5,860 bases of DNA from an uncultured Eubacteriales bacterium (GTDB lineage Bacteria > Bacillota > Clostridia > Oscillospirales > Oscillospiraceae): the NCBI GenBank assembly GCA_900549405.1, contig URNZ01000086.1:1-5860 (forward strand), given 5' to 3'. This document shows, piece after piece, positions 5,732 through 5,860 of this stretch. The notes under the pieces are model-generated. The model was not told the origin of the DNA. It did not search any database and saw only the letters and a list, made by a program, of their open reading frames with translations. Within the stretch, counting starts at the first letter, position 1. Each line of letters opens with the position of its first letter. The position numbers were made by a program, and so were the translations under genes.

Positions 5732-5771
5732 GAGAGATAAGCAGAAAATCCATCCAACGGAGAGATTCATC

Positions 5772-5860
5772 ATGTTAAAACTACTTTTAGGCGCTTCCGG
5801 CAGCGGAAAGACCACCCTGCTGTACCAGCGCATCCGCGCCCGGGCCGAGGCGGGCGGCAG
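5772..5860 (+). CDS. addB: ATP-dependent helicase/nuclease subunit AddB, N-terminus only
   Basis: Only the first 29 codons lie in the window; the gene runs off the right end. They encode MLKLLLGASGSGKTTLLYQR followed by IRARAEAGG. The Walker A loop GASGSGKTT sits at residues 7-15, right at the N-terminus, as in clostridial AddB, the partner of AddA in double-strand break processing. GGAGAG lies seven bases before the ATG. The family call rests on this short stretch alone; another P-loop ATPase is possible but less likely. Confidence 0.78.
   Translation, partial: MLKLLLGASGSGKTTLLYQRIRARAEAGG

Larger units (their letters stand above)
5688..5732. repeat. Perfect 12-bp inverted repeat containing both divergent -10 elements
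   Basis: CATTGTACCACA (5688-5699) and TGTGGTACAATG (5721-5732) are exact inverted copies 21 bases apart. Each arm includes an extended -10 hexamer pointing outward. It may be two similar promoters arranged back to back, or a binding site for a shared regulator. Confidence 0.8.

Overview
This window looks like chromosomal DNA from a GC-rich, Gram-positive-type anaerobe, most likely a clostridial gut bacterium of the Oscillospirales kind. That placement is inferred from three things: a Na+-pumping decarboxylase beta subunit, an AddB-type (not RecBCD) recombination gene, and clean AGGAGG ribosome binding sites with TTGACA/TATGAT promoters. No marker in the window fixes the species.

Region 1 (1-3574, minus strand) is an aromatic amino acid operon. 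From a strong promoter at 3546-3574 it runs leader peptide, DAHP synthase (aroF), 3-dehydroquinate synthase (aroB), EPSP synthase (aroA, cut by the window start). aroF and aroB catalyse the first two shikimate-pathway steps and aroA the sixth. aroB and aroA overlap by ATGA.

The most striking content is the 260-base leader of this operon. A 37-residue peptide with its own Shine-Dalgarno has ten aromatic residues (Phe, Tyr and Trp) in a run of twelve. It is followed by a 13-bp intrinsic terminator ahead of aroF. The leader RNA can also form an early 11-bp hairpin across the Tyr/Phe codons and a competing antiterminator that invades the terminator arm. This is the full architecture of ribosome-mediated attenuation, apparently sensing all three aromatic amino acids.

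Region 2 (3652-5255, minus strand) carries the end of a sodium-pumping decarboxylase cluster: a biotin carrier protein followed by an intact beta subunit, closed by a terminator. The biotin carrier has lost its usual N-terminal segment, its own start and its ribosome binding site, and is joined directly to the end of ruvX. The carboxyltransferase (alpha) and small gamma/delta genes normally nearby are absent from the upstream side. This is either a real deletion or an assembly join.

Region 3 (5225-5860) has ruvX on the minus strand and the first 29 codons of addB on the plus strand, transcribed divergently. Their two -10 elements sit in a perfect 12-bp inverted repeat.
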